In this document: positions 34,326 through 46,891 of the stretch, piece by piece
Position numbering within the stretch: the first letter of the stretch is position 1
Layout: the number at the start of each line of letters is the position of its first letter
Assembly: GCA_038025085.1 (NCBI GenBank)
Contig: CM076153.1
Span: forward strand, 5,797,501 to 5,861,500
Length of the DNA stretch: 64,000 bases
From: Tetragonia tetragonoides
Taxonomy: Eukaryota; Streptophyta; Magnoliopsida; Caryophyllales; Aizoaceae
Reading direction: 5' to 3'
Notes under the pieces: model-generated
Databases searched by the model: none
The model's input: the letters and a program-made list of their open reading frames with translations, nothing else
Told to the model about the DNA's origin: nothing
Program-made: the position numbers and the translations under genes

Positions 34326-34735
34326 TATAGGTTGGTCTAGTAGTATGAGTATTGGCATTATTCTTCCTTCACCACCAATAAATCTGACAATCAGGTCGGG
34401 TTCGGTTTAGGTCAAAATGGGTTATTAACGGGTTAGGTCATCTGGTCAAAATTTTTGAGATATTGTCCGAATTCGGTTTCGGGTTATCCAACGGATTTGA
34501 CAAATGGTGTCTCATAACTTTTGGTTGGGTCACTTCGGTCTTGGGTCAAAACGGATCTGATCATTTCGAGTTCAAACCTTATCGACTCGGGTTCGGTCAG
34601 GTATGTAGTGGGTCGGGTCAAAAATTTGCCAACTCTAACCACCAGGATCAAATTCTACTAGGGATATCTGGAATCTCCCGAGCCTTATCCGGAGATATGG
34701 GCTTGTCTGTGAGTGACCCTTCTTACTTTGGTCTA
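34326..34735 (+). repeat. SINE-like element interrupted by a hAT-like MITE
   Basis: The A-box side (GGTTGGTCTAGTAGTATGA) and B-box side (AGGATCAAATTCTACTAGGG) are separated by the insertion at 34379-34637. When that is set aside, the remainder lines up with 31998-32190. Confidence 0.5.
34379..34637. mobile_element. hAT-like MITE inside the SINE-like element
   Basis: Left end TAAATCTGACAATCAGGTCG; right end in reverse TAGAGTTGGCAAATTTTTGA, an imperfect inverted pair. It is flanked by ACCACCAA / ACCACCAG (7 of 8 match), consistent with the 8-bp hAT duplication. The core is GGGTTCGG / GGGTCGGGT repeats. Confidence 0.6.
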
Positions 34736-34739
34736 CCTT

Positions 34740-37172
34740 GTGAGTGTTAGAACTAGTAAATATAGTAGTACACCGCAAACAACAGGAGTCAGGAGCCACC
34801 CAAGTAGAAGGAATTCATGCACGTCTCCGAGCTATTTCTTGGTTGCATCCTCAGCCAAAACCATCAATGCCCTATTGAAAATGCCCAATGTAGAAGTAAT
34901 GGTTTTATGTTTCCCTGGTTTACAGTGCTCTTGAGTTAATTGGTTACACCGTCACTCTCATTGTAATTGACTTGAGAGACCGATATAGGAGGAGTTTTTC
35001 GTTGCATAGCTGCCTTTCCCCATCAATCACTTCGTGTGGCGGTGTGAAATTATCAAAAAAAAATTGTCGAAATTATTATTTTCCATAAAAATTTACTGAG
35101 TTCAATAAAAATTCACTTCACTTCACTTCATTTCAATTCAGTTTCATTTCAATTCAGTAAATTTTCGATTAAAATCATCAGTAACTAAAGCTCTATTCTT
35201 TTCATCGTCTCCATGTTGCTTCATTTTCTTCCGTTTGCGCTGTTTTGTTTAGCTCCACGTTGCATCCCATTCTGAAATTTATATTTTATCCATTATTATT
35301 CGAGTTGTTTTATTCTATTCGGCGCTAATCTATTCCATTTCATTCTTCACCATCTCACATCATACATTTTGTTGACGAAACACGACCTAATTTTAACCAT
35401 AAGTGAATTTTTAAGTGGGCTCATTCACAAATTAATACAGTAATTTTTTGTATTGGTGACAATGCTAAACAACTGGACCACTAGTGCTTGAACCGTACAA
35501 ATTATTTTCCAATTATATATCACGGAAAAACTTAGTAAACCCTAATTATGATTACGACAAATGTTACTCATGTAATCTAGTCTTTTAACGGATGGATGAT
35601 GACTATTGACTATTGCGCCACTCATTTTACATCACATGTTCAATTATTAAAACTTGAATTGAAGATTTTACATACAATAAAATAATATATATTGTCCTGA
35701 TTCATTTTGAAAATTATTCAGGCGGCATTTGTAGATATGAAGTTTTGAGGACAGATACATGGTTTCGTAATGCATCTTTGACCTCTTTGCTTGAATTTTG
35801 GAAATAGGCTGCCACGGAATTATTTCAGATTTCGTTTAGCAACCCTATTTTAGTAAACCCAAAATTTTTATTTAATCATAATTTTTAGTGAGACGGGAGT
35901 TAATTTCAATGAAACAAGGGTCATCACTACTTACCATAAGTAACCCCGACAAAAACTACAAAGAAAATTCTATTTTATTTTTTGGTTCACAGGTATTCAT
36001 CGTTGAATACAATAACTAGTTTCCCGCGCTGACTTGTACGTACCTCAAATGGTAGAACAATTGGCTAAAAAAATTAAACTCTCAAAATCCAAACTTTCAA
36101 TCTTAATTAAGAATAAATAAGTATCTACCACTCAACTAAACATCCTTCATTTTAAAACAATAAAATATAATGATATCAAACAAAACATCACACTAGCTAG
36201 CATCAGCAGTGCAATCAATTAACGTATTTATTAAGCAATTTTAGGGTCACAGGTGTTTTGAAAGGCCCACACTATGTTGACACATGCTTTTTTCAGTGGA
36301 TATATTACATATAGTGCATTTCATGTAATCGAAGATGATGGTTCCGTTCTTTTCACATGTATAAAACTGAACATAAAAAAAAAAGAAATTAAATTGATTT
36401 GTTTAACTTTACATTTAATCATATAAAATTTGTCTAAATAAATATGTTTAATATCAAACTTGTTTAATAGTACTTTTTGAAATCTTTCCAATTATATAAG
36501 TATCACTATAAATTTATTTTGAAATAAAGAAAAATTTTCTGAGTAACAAGTTTAACATCAATTGAACCAAAATTAAGTTGGAGAAAATGGCTAGAGCCAC
36601 CAAGTTAGATTATGAAAAGTGAAAACTCCCAGCAAAATGTGATCTATAGTCTATAGTAGTCAAAGGAAGAACTAAGTTTTGTTTTTTGTACTGTTGAAAT
36701 ATAGAAATATTCAGTCAATCATTCACAAAAGTTATATATTGAGTTTATGATGAAAATATTTTTTGAGTATCCTAATTGCTAAGCATATGTATGGAGGGCA
36801 CCGCCCAATGTTTGGAAAAATTTATCAGCAAAAAAATTAGTACACAAAAAACATATTTGAGACGGCCTCAATGTGAGGTGGCTTAAACAAGTATAATGTC
36901 ATGTTGACGTTATATTTGTTTAGAGGTGACCACTTCATATTAAAACGACCACTTCATATTGAGACGACCCCATAAAAAATCCATCGTTTGGCCTAATTGT
37001 ATGCCTAGGTTTATTAGATCCATAATGCCAATTAATTATGGTAATATTATTCTCGATACTGATTGCTTTGATGATGGAAACATAATGATAAACATTGAAG
37101 AAAAAGAAAGCATTACTTAAGCCTAATCGTACACTTGAAAGCAAGAAAATAATGTGAAGGGGAAGAAAAAGA
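34740..37172. other. Intergenic; repeat copy and inverted repeat only
   Basis: At 35990-36150 lies the second copy of the dispersed repeat seen at 8455-8640. At 35088-35165 a TTTACTGAGTT / CAATTCAGTAAATTT inverted pair encloses CACTTCACTTCA repeats. No gene recognised. Confidence 0.5.
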
Positions 37173-37524
37173 GTGTCCGAGCCCACTTTTATTTGGACCC
37201 ATCACCTGTCCCTCTCTCCCCTTTCTCACCATCAATTAATCTCTCTCTCTCCAAACATCCTTCTTTTTTTGTCCACCAAAAAAAAAAAAAAAAAACACCC
37301 CAATTTTCAACTTTTTCTTCTAAATAAAAGCATCCCTTACCACTTTCAAATTCTTTCCTTTCATTTCTCTCCCATCTTTTCACCCCAAATTATTCTCTCT
37401 TACAATACACCAAAGTAAAAAAAAAAAAAAAAAAAAAAGTCCTAGGGAAAAAAAAAAAACCCAAAAAGAGCAAAAAAATCCAATTGTTTAGAAAAAAGAA
37501 TCTCCATTTCTAGCAAGCTAGGCC
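37173..37524 (+). promoter_or_regulatory. LSH proximal upstream region, CT-rich and poly-A
   Basis: CT-rich tracts (about 37212-37250) and several A-runs lie directly before the ATG, typical of a long plant 5' leader. I see no convincing TATA box. Confidence 0.4.
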
Positions 37525-38151
37525 ATGTCAAGCAACATCAAGGGGAAAGACATAGCATCGGATCATCAGGGACAGAGCCCGAGCCCATCATCTGGGCTCG
37601 GGCATCAATCCCCGATCCACGACCATGACCACGACCACCACCACCACCACCACCGACAACCAGCAAGCCCAGTATTAAGCCGATACGAGTCACAAAAACG
37701 GCGAGACTGGAACACCTTTTGCCAGTACCTCAAAAACCAAAGGCCCCCAGTAGGGGTCATGTCTCAGTGTACACCAACCAACGTGCTAGACTTCCTTAGG
37801 TACCTAGATCAGTTTGGAAAAACAAAGGTACACATCCAAGGGTGCATGTTTTTCGGGCAGCCTGAGCCCCCGGGTCCATGCACCTGCCCTTTAAGGCAGG
37901 CTTGGGGCAGCCTGGACGCGCTTATTGGGCGCCTCCGGGCTGCCTATGAGGAGAACGGGGGCCCACCTGAGACAAACCCGTTCGCTAGCGGGGCTATTAG
38001 GATGTATTTAAGAGAGGTAAGAGACTCTCAAGCTAAAGCTAGAGGTGTGCCCTACAAGAAGAAGAAGAAGAGAAGTAGTAGTCAATTGAAAGCTGCTAGT
38101 AATGCTACTACTAGTGATGGGAGCTCCAGGTTTAATCCCATGCAATCTTGA
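37525..38151 (+). CDS. LSH: ALOG-domain (LSH/G1 family) nuclear protein
   Basis: ALOG proteins (LIGHT-DEPENDENT SHORT HYPOCOTYLS / rice G1) are plant nuclear regulators of organ boundaries, meristems and light responses. Single exon, 208 aa, usual for the family. Residues 1-50 are a low-complexity leader with Ser/Pro and an Asp-His-rich run (about 32-43). The ALOG domain spans about 52-180, starting [20 protein letters not shown] and including [14 protein letters not shown], the zinc-ribbon insert with H103, C107, C119 and C121, and [21 protein letters not shown] Lys-rich nuclear signal (PYKKKKKR) follows, then a Ser/Thr-rich tail. The domain wording is closest in my memory to the LSH10/LSH1 group rather than LSH3/4. 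The start is the first in-frame ATG after an A- and C/T-rich leader. No lesion. Confidence 0.95.
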   Translation: MSSNIKGKDIASDHQGQSPSPSSGLGHQSPIHDHDHDHHHHHHRQPASPVLSRYESQKRRDWNTFCQYLKNQRPPVGVMSQCTPTNVLDFLRYLDQFGKTKVHIQGCMFFGQPEPPGPCTCPLRQAWGSLDALIGRLRAAYEENGGPPETNPFASGAIRMYLREVRDSQAKARGVPYKKKKKRSSSQLKAASNATTSDGSSRFNPMQS

Positions 38152-40911
38152 TTTGATTTCTAAATTATTGGAAATCAATTAGTCTTCTTGGAAAGACTAC
38201 TAGCTGCTAGGTAATTATATTAGTTGATTTCCCTTTGAAGTTTAATAACTTTGATTATTTGTTGATTTATGCATGCATTTAATTTTGAAATCATATATAA
38301 TATATTATGATATTTGTATATGTTTATGAAGTTGATGTGATAATTAATTGAGCTGATCTTTGTTAGTGGATAATTAGATCATGTATGAGCTGGTGGTCTT
38401 TGCTTAATTGGGAATTCTCTATTTTTTAAAACGGCACTAGAGATCATGTTTGATTTATAAATAAACAAAATATTAAAATTGAAAATTAAAAATCAATTCA
38501 ATGTAAATAAATTGATTTATAACCTGTTCGGGATGGTTGCGAGTTTAGATGATTGAATTGTGAATTTGAGAAATGAAGATCACACTTGATTAATTAGGTT
38601 GTGGATTTGATCTATCCAGTGATATAAGAGAGATCCTAAAACCCTAGCATAGCTAGCTACCCAGACAGATTTGGGTGGTCCAAAAACCCTAGATTTTGCT
38701 AATTGGGTGGTTATTTTTTTATAGTAAAGACAAAAAGGTAACTTATTTAACAGCAAATGGGTTGGGTGCCTTTTACCTGATAACCTTTAAAAATCCTTAC
38801 TACAGTAGCTAGTATTAGTTACCCTACAATTATTGGAGGTCATAGAAATGAAAACGTAAGATAGGTTTTCCTTTTTCTTTCTTATAGTATATGGTTTCCA
38901 AATTCCAATAATTCCCCATTTTGTTGCTTTGCTTTTTATAGCCTAATAATAATAATAATGCTTCCTTTTAGGATTCGGCACCTTCCTATGCCTGCCATGG
39001 CGCACATTGATCACTATACAGATACTAATCATATATTATTGTCACATATACACATATAAATCATGTCATACATTCATAAAATATGCCTCGAAAGGAGTAG
39101 TGGCGTGGGGTTGAATTTCATGGTAAAGGTACGATCATGAATTCAATCTCCACCAGCGGTAGGTCTTTTCTGTGAGTTTGTTTACACGATTTATCTTGTA
39201 GGCTTGCTGAATATTGAGTATATGTGATTTGCATACTGCTACTTTATTTTATACACTCGGAATACACTTAAAGAGTAGTGTGTGCAATTTCGTGTATAAA
39301 GATAGAAGTGATATAGAACGCTCCTGGGGATCTAATCGAAATGAATTTGAATGGAGGGTCCCTTCTTGACCTGTATGTATCCTCTCCAGATTTTCATCAT
39401 GTTCCTTTTCTCTTCTTCTTTTTGGCTTTTCCTTCATTCTCTTTCTTTCTCAGATCACTCTATTTTATGTCTATATATGTTCGTGGGATGTTGTTTTCTA
39501 TTGCTTACAATGCTGCAGCATATCTGGTAAAATTTGTCTTGTATCATAGTACTATAACAACTGTGCTATACTGTGCACATATATGCTGAGAAGTGAAAAA
39601 AGATTTCCCTAACACTTACTACAGCATTATTGCTCAAATGTTTGACCAGTTTTGGAACCAATTGGATGCATTTCCTTTATTATTGTATGTTCCATCACAA
39701 TTCGGTCGCAAACTACAATCTTTTCTTCATAGCAATAACCAATCCAACAACCCTTTTCCCTTCATCTTCACATCTATTTACTCTAATACAAAAACTTATT
39801 TAAGACGGTATTTCTGTTACAACTTGTGGTGAAACGAGGGTTACTTTTTAGTGAAATAAAGATCATAACTCATAATAATTAATAAGTGACTCTTACATTG
39901 TTAAATAGTGACGCTATTTTTCTGTGAGTTGGTTTCACTCAAAACTTGCTCTTAATCTAAAACTACGTCTCAAATAATTGAAATACATGCGCTGCTTTCT
40001 CCTATATCTCCTTGTTGCTAGCTAGCTATAACATGATAAGAATTGTAGATGTCTACCTTAGCTTCTTTATTTAACAAATTGGAGAATTTTAATTTCCACC
40101 TCGCTCCCAATAGGGCTACTAGGGATCTATCTTTTCTTTTTTTTCTTTTTTTTTCCCCTGTGGTAGGATCATCATCAGCATCCACAATTCCACATTATGA
40201 AATTGTTTAGACATAATAGGGTATAAGGGTAGTCTTGTAAATGGAATCGCGGACAATTATCATGTATACACTGATAGGGTCCTAGATTAGAGTTGAGCCA
40301 CTATTCACATATCAGTTCACGGTTCAGTGCTAGATAATCAAAAGATCGTGATATATTGGGGTCTGGGGAGTAGTGTAATATATAATTAAAAAGACCATAT
40401 TATAGAATCTATATATACCTTTTATAAATTTTGGTTGCCGAAATTAAATTTCCCCAATTAATTGTATGTCTGATATATGAACTTGATTATTTAGTGCTAG
40501 GCCCCATATAATTTTGCTCAGGTGATTTTTGAACTTCTATTTTAGTTTGTCATCTCTTATCAACAATAATGTTAGAGGCAGACAGGCAGTGGTGTTAGTG
40601 GGTAACCCATTGTCTCTGACCAGTTCAATGGAGTACAGTATATAATGTCAAGGGCCAAACCAAATGCATGCTTATTATTCCCCATCTCTAATCAACAATG
40701 AATGTACGTACTGTTGTTGTGACCTGGTGTGGTGGTGGTGGTTTTATTTTACTAGCTTGTTGTAACATTGTCGCTGTGATCGTGCTGTTTCTTAATTTTG
40801 ACATGACTTCAAAGGGGATGAGTGATCACAATAACGAACAACAATATACACTGTGTAAAATTGTATTCCATCCTTTCGTGCCGTAAGGGGAATGCATGAG
40901 GGCTGAGGGTG
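38152..40911. other. Intergenic downstream of LSH, nothing recognised
   Basis: AT-rich sequence. Short open frames (39341-39589, 39593-39832, 40698-40886) resemble no protein I know. No bounded repeat seen. Confidence 0.5.
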
Positions 40912-40919
40912 GCCATGGC

Positions 40920-41165
40920 TAGACCTGGGCAAGTGGGCGGGGCCCCTCTTACCGACCCGTCCCATGAGAGGGTCATGACCCGCTTATCATTATAAATGGG
41001 CGGGTCAAAATGGGTCAGCCCATTTATAAGTTAAGCGGGTCGTAAATGAGCTGACATATTTTTTTTTATTGAAAAAACACTTTTAAAATTTTAAACGGGC
41101 CGGCCGGCTTGACCCGACCCATTCACAAACATACTCGACCCAACCCGCCCATTTGCCCAGCTCTA
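40920..41165. mobile_element. hAT-like MITE with 8-bp target duplication
   Basis: The left end TAGACCTGGGCAAGTGGGCG pairs with the inverted right end TAGAGCTGGGCAAATGGGCG. The perfect 8-bp duplication GCCATGGC is at 40912-40919 and 41166-41173. The inside carries GACCCGACCC repeats. The TAGxxxTGGGCAA start is a known hAT terminus type. Confidence 0.85.
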
Positions 41166-41173
41166 GCCATGGC

Positions 41174-42882
41174 CTACCCAGGTCCCCATGATCCTTCGTC
41201 CATGAGCCTTGTGACATGGTTTATTTCCAGCTTGTACTACTTCCTTGTTTTTCCAATCAATACTTGACTATATCCTTTTATGTGTCAATTTTAGGACACA
41301 ACATACCTAAGCTACAGGAGTCTTTTGTTGTTTGGTAATTAGTGAGAAAATTATACCATCCAAGCTAGAGAAGCTAGTGCATATTACTCTCACCAGGAGT
41401 CTGCTATAGGCTTACCAAGAATATAGGCTAACACAATAATGACATGATCGATGTCATTGTTGTTATAGCGACAATCACAATATGTTACTTGATGCAGACA
41501 TGCTGATCATCCTCCGTTATACGCGTCAATTATTTATCAGTCACTTGATCATTCTAGCTAGCTAATCAATTGTCATATTCTATATTAGTCTATGCTCTTC
41601 ATCAGTAAACCCTGTGGAAACTTCGTTTATCAGCTCAATTATAGTGAAAGTACAAGCAAAATTAACAAACACAAATCAAATGCAACCACACAAAGCATTG
41701 CCACAGTGAATATATACCGAACCCCTGTAGTTTGCCCCTTGTAATCAAAAGTCTCCTAGCTTAGCTATATGTATGTGTGACTGTGTGAGGCATAGTACAG
41801 TGTGGGCATAAATAATGTTTTGTGATCTAACCTACCGCGTTTATCACCACCACTGAAAAGCCATTATTTTACCTACTAGTTATGACTTTCCATCCACTTT
41901 ATTTGCTTTTGTTTTCATTTTGTAGTAGGTTGCATTTTCCATTTGCTTCGAATCAATTCAAGGGGAATAATCTTAGAAACAATTCTCCAGTTGCAAACAA
42001 ACCAGGGAGAAGCAGACATGTGTGTAACTTCGTTTTGTGCAGGAGTTTCAGAGAGCCGGGTAGGTAATTCAGACTTCCAGAGGGTTGTAATGAGCTTCTT
42101 TTACTAGGTTGTAGAGCGAGCTCACTACCCCTAACGCAACATGACAACATGGCACGGATAAGATGCAACACGAACCCATATAATCCGAACCTGAGACAAT
42201 TTGACTAATTTGTCTTATAATTTAGTAGTAATTTATTTTTTCTTTTTTTGTGAATATGTTTTACTGCTAACCCGGAACTGACATGTAACGAATCAAGACC
42301 ACAACCCCATTAAACCGAATTGCAAGCTCTAGTTGTAGAAGCGAGGTAAAAACTGCGCACAAAGAAGTACTTTAGTGTGTTTCTCACCCTGCAGGTAATA
42401 AGAGTTAAGTTAAAATTTGCTCTGATTTTTCAACATATCACAAGGATCAATTCATTAATAGTTGAACACCCCATGGAGTGGCATGGACCTCAGGAGGACT
42501 GCCATTATTCAATATCACCAGGATCAAACCATTCATTTACTGGTTGGGGTTCTAGGAAACAACAAGTTCGGCCGTTTACTTAGGAGTTAGGACAAAACAT
42601 GGTCTAGGTATATCTGATCAATCTTAAAATGCCGTATGTAGAAACAAAGTTGGTATGGAGGAAGCAATGTTGGTAAATAGGTATGAAACGGAAACAAGTA
42701 TGAACTCAATTGCAACCCAACAATTGGCCAAGGCCCTAGCCCAGGAACAAACATATACATAAAATGATCATGTTATATTAGAACTAGTAGTCAAAAACTA
42801 ACAAGGACATGCAGCCTGAAAATGCCGTTGTATAACATCGTCTATCCCTCTATAGTCCAGGTGACTCCTAAAAATACTACCC
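41174..42882. other. Intergenic, nothing recognised
   Basis: AT-rich; no gene, array or bounded element seen. The UROD 3' UTR should occupy the right-hand end. Confidence 0.5.
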
Positions 42883-45800
42883 TCAAAGTACTAATTTAGG
42901 CTCTTCCTTCACTTGGTCTGCAAAAAATTCATCAAATTTCAAACTTCGTGCGACTTCAAAGAAGTGGGCAACGGCGTCTTCTGGTGTTCCTACAAGAACA
43001 CCATGTCCAAGATTTAAGATGTGACCCTTTGGTCCTGCACAGCTCACAACCCTGCCAATTGAAGCAAATTTCGCTTAATTAGTTCACCATCTAGCAAGAA
43101 TATACAAACTTCCCTTAAAGAAATAATATGATTTGCATATCTGGTTTGATATATGACTAACCTTTGGATCTCATCCGTCAAAGCTGGAAGAGTAGAGAAT
43201 AAATAAGCAGGGTCAACATTGCCCTGTACACTAATTTCTGGACCCAATCGTGACCGTCCGTCAGCCATATCAACTGTCCAATCAAGACCAATCACATCAA
43301 CTCCGACATCTTTCATCCTCTCTAAAAGGCCACCATTTCCATTGATGTAAAGAACGAGAGGTGTACCAGGGCATCTCTTCCTCACAGCATCGACTATCTG
43401 CATATAGAATACCACAGCAGACTGTTTAAAAGATGAAGTATGCTGTATTCTAAACCACATAAAAAGGAAAGGAAATGAAGGAAATAAATAATGAAAAAAA
43501 TTGCACAGAGCAGTCGCACGGGCACAGAAAAATGTAAACACGCCCTGTAAAGTCATCAAACCCAAACCACTACTCACTATCACACCTTATATCCAATTTG
43601 CTGAGGGAAACAACCAGGAGAAGAGGGGAGTTCACAGAAATTGATGTAACTGTAGTGTAGACTATTGTTTACCCTTTTCTCCTTCTTTTTTTTTTTTTTT
43701 TTTTTTTTGGTGTCTGTGTCCGTGCCTTGGGGGGGGGGGGTGTCTTTCTTTGGGAAGGGTAAGAAAGGATTGGAGGTGCATTAATGATATTCAAGACATA
43801 TGAGACAGATTGCACAGCAGACAATCTCTGTATAATTTAAGGCCCATTCACATTACCAGATAACTATGAGGAATAGTCAACAAGTCACAACGTTCATGGA
43901 AGGTGAATCAGATATGTACCTGCTTAATGTAAGGCTTCGACCACCGTTCCCACATATCAGGTGGAAGTTGTCCACCCCACGAGTCAAATATTTGAATACA
44001 ATGAGCTCCAGATTTCACTTGGTAGATGATATATTCAGTAATTGCCTCCGTTAAATGAGTTAGAAGTGCGTCCAGTATATGAGGTGCCGTATGGCACATT
44101 CTCTTTATTACCGTGTAGGTGCGAGTAGTACCCCCTTCCACTATGTATGTTGCAATAGTCCAAGGTGCACCCACAAAACCAAGAACTGCAGCATTTTCAC
44201 CGACCTAGGGGGAAGGGAGTGCATTTAGAAACAACTGAGACTGATACAGCATGTGGTATTCAGGCAGGCATCATGTAGAAAGCAAAAGTCACCTCATTGC
44301 GCAAAATTCTAAGAGATTCACCAACAAAACTAAGTTTCTCCAAGTCAATTTTATGTAATGCTTTCAAGGCATCTTCGTCACGAATAGGAGATTGGATGAC
44401 AGGACCTCTGACTTCTTCTATGTCAAAAGGCACCCCGAATGCAGGAAGAGGGGTGAGTATATCAGAAAAAATAATAACCCCGTCAGGTCGAAATGCTTTC
44501 CAAGGCTGCAAAGAAATTTTCACAATGAGATCAGTTGTCTCTGACCTCTCTCTGAAGGATGGGTGTTTCTGTGCAAGCTTTCTGTAAACAGCCATATACC
44601 TTCCTGCCTGGCGCATCATCCATGCTGGAGGACGACTAACAGGATCTCCTCTTGCAGCCTTAACCAAGAGTGGATCTGATTTTTTGTAAAACACCAGGGG
44701 CAAAAGATAAGAGAGAAATATAGCACTAAAAGGAAGCAAGAAAATAGAAAACATAGCTCTCTAAAGACTTCGTACCATCAGCAAGTCAATACAAAACCAA
44801 TATTAGCCATTGGCTATTAGTACAGGTAAATGAAGAGCATATTAATGAGCTGAACTTGTGCATTTCAGATCATGTATGCAATGTGGAGCCCTGCCTAATA
44901 AAGTGGAATGTGCATATTCTATACAAATGGTTACTCGATTCTTATCCTTCTGCGACACATAAGAGTTTTTCATGAAGTACATACAAGATATAGATAGCCA
45001 GCTTTGACGAAAATTGACACCCCTTTTATAGTGTCCGCAATTAGGAATCTTGAATGGAAGAAGAACTGATAGCTTCACTATGATCGTGGTACCAATCAAT
45101 TCAACAGTGTGATCAGATTATAGATGTCAAAAATCAAGCATAATGACACAATTAGGCTAGTGATGTCATCCTATATCTTTAGACCATTTGACAACTACAG
45201 CTCATAACGTTTAAGAACAACTCTACCGGGACAAAGAATTTTGTAAGAAGTACTACAAGCCCACTTAAATGTCACTAACAAGCACTCAGACTAGAAGATG
45301 AGACTAGATTCTGTCCATGATCGAGATTTCACATGCCACGAAAGTCGAAAGGTAGAAGCACTATGCTACATCTGAAATCCCAAGGTCAAACATCACATGA
45401 AAAAAAAACTTAAATGTTGGGCAGAAAACAGGAGCCCTCAAACGCTTCTCCTTAGAGTGATAAAAAATGCATCTTAACATATCGTTTCTGTGACAATTCA
45501 AAAACATGCAAAAGAATCCCAATTTACTTCAATCTATATAAGCATTTCATCAAACAGTTGGTGAGCAATACAAACAATAGAAATAAAACAAAACAACAAC
45601 AAGCAATTTAAAATCAAAGGTCCCCATGAACGCCCATCACCAAATCATGTGACTGAAAAAACATACTACGTTGCCCCACAACAGGGAAATTCTTCACACC
45701 CATAAGCAAAATCACCAGCATTTTTAATTATTCACACCCATAAGCAAAATCACCAGCATTTCTTTTAGAGCTAATTAATGTTGGGTCTGATAATTAAGTT

Positions 45801-46140
45801 GTTAAATTAATCAGCATTCACAAATTCAACATAAAATAGAATCCAAAAAGGGGGGAAATACCTGTAGAAGCTGAACAAGCTCGTGGGAATTTGTTGGTGG
45901 GAGTAAATTTGCGATTAAGAGGAAGAGAATTTGGAAGAAATGCGACCTTGGCAAACAAGCTCGATGAATTCCATCCCAGTGCTTGAGACCCACTGCTCAA
46001 TTTTGTCAATCAATCAAAGTTTGTGCTTTGTCAGAATAATTCAATTCAATTCAAGTCAATGCTAAGTAAGAAATACATGATGAGAGGAGAGAGAAAAAGA
46101 GAGTATAAAGAACAGACCTGGCGAGGGAAGACGAAGACAT
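42883..46140 (-). CDS. HEME1: Uroporphyrinogen III decarboxylase, plastid, complete, 6 exons
   Basis: UROD removes four carboxyl groups from uroporphyrinogen III to give coproporphyrinogen III, on the plastid route to haem and chlorophyll. Exons (minus): 46140-46118, 45992-45862, 44675-44293, 44204-43920, 43397-43162, 43051-42883, giving 408 aa with every GT-AG junction in phase. The first exon is only 23 nt (MSSSSLA). The N-terminal ~51 residues are Ser-rich and basic, fitting a chloroplast transit peptide. Family motifs: [14 protein letters not shown], the substrate-binding Asp in [80 protein letters not shown] and [16 protein letters not shown]. The wording matches the Arabidopsis HEME1 (At3g14930) branch rather than HEME2. 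Intron 4 has long T and G runs near 43690-43740. No lesion seen. Confidence 0.96.
44676..45861 (-). other. UROD intron 2
   Basis: A 1186-bp intron with a 35-bp near-perfect direct repeat (TTCACACCCATAAGCAAAAT... at about 45694 and 45730). No embedded gene seen. Confidence 0.8.
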
Positions 46141-46336
46141 ACTTGTTGAGTCTCGCTCTCTCTGTTTCTCTCTCCTGTTTCCTTATCTATCTGCAATGTG
46201 TACCGTTGCTGATGTTCAGAGAGAGAGAGAGGGGCAAAATGGCGAGGCCAAGGACAAGATACCAGATTTCAGATGTGCGTACTCTCTAAATCCAAATATC
46301 TAGAGAATAAAATTAATGTTTAATTTCGAATATGTC

Positions 46337-46341
46337 GCGGG

Positions 46342-46376
<35 letters not shown>

Positions 46377-46401
46377 GTGTGTTCGATCCACGCTCACCGT
46401 A
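46337..46401 (+). pseudogene. tRNA-Phe(GAA) pseudogene with an 8-nt deletion
   Basis: The sequence starts GCGGGGATAGCTCAGTTGGG and ends CGATCCACGCTCACCGTA, the plant nuclear tRNA-Phe. The acceptor and D arms, the anticodon loop (CTGAAGA) and the T arm are present. About 8 nt covering the 3' anticodon stem and variable loop are missing (65 instead of 73 nt), so the cloverleaf cannot form. A long T run (46403 on) follows. Confidence 0.85.
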
Positions 46402-46464
46402 TTTTTTTTTTTTTTTTTTTTTTAAAGTTTTACTTCAAGTTCTATGACTTGTTTGGCTACCTAT

Positions 46465-46473
46465 TTTGCATAC
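46465..46473 (+). repeat. MULE target-site duplication, left (TTTGCATAC)
   Basis: TTTGCATAC, 9 bp, is repeated exactly at 51917-51925. Confidence 0.92.
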
Positions 46474-46536
46474 GTGAATTGCTATTTACCGCCCAAAATT
46501 ACTCACCACCGCCCTTGGAAATTACCCATTTGCCCT
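46474..46536 (+). repeat. MULE terminal inverted repeat, left
   Basis: GTGAATTGCTATTTACCGCC and onward matches 51916-51855 in reverse; the first 20 bases match at 16, and the next 38 are nearly perfect. Confidence 0.85.
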
Positions 46537-46645
46537 TCACTCTCACTCACTCCTCACTCACTCCTCACTCCTCCTTCCTCTCTTCCTCACTCTCCTCACC
46601 ACCACACCATCACACCGGCAAAACCACCACACCATCACAACGGAA

Positions 46646-46715
46646 ATGTCAGGGGCTAGCGGCAGCGGCAGAGGCGGCGACGGGGACGGAGGCGGCGAGC
46701 ATCGCGGCGGGGGGG
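46646..46715 (+). CDS. Possible first exon of the PMD gene
   Basis: ATG at 46646 starts MSGASGSGRGGDGDGGGEHR, a Gly-rich peptide, ending at a GGGG|GTATAC donor. It mirrors the transposase's short first exon at the other end (both start ATGTC). The phase to the next exon (AGGAGAGG... near 47423) is off by one, which one base in the 8-G run could explain. Inferred, not certain. Confidence 0.45.
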
Positions 46716-46891
46716 GTATACATTCGAAATTTTTTTGCTTTATTTACTCTAATTTGCTTTGATTTTTACGAAATGTGTTGATATAGGAGTGTTTTTATTC
46801 AAGGTTTATAGACAATTGAATTGAATTTGTGTTGTTTGAAGTTGTGTTGATTGATTTGTGAGTTCGGTGTCGTTTTTTTCGAGTTGGGAGA

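Noticed and set aside
39341..39832. Two adjacent small plus-strand frames downstream of LSH
   Set aside because: Random-looking composition, no splice signals linking them, no recognised family.
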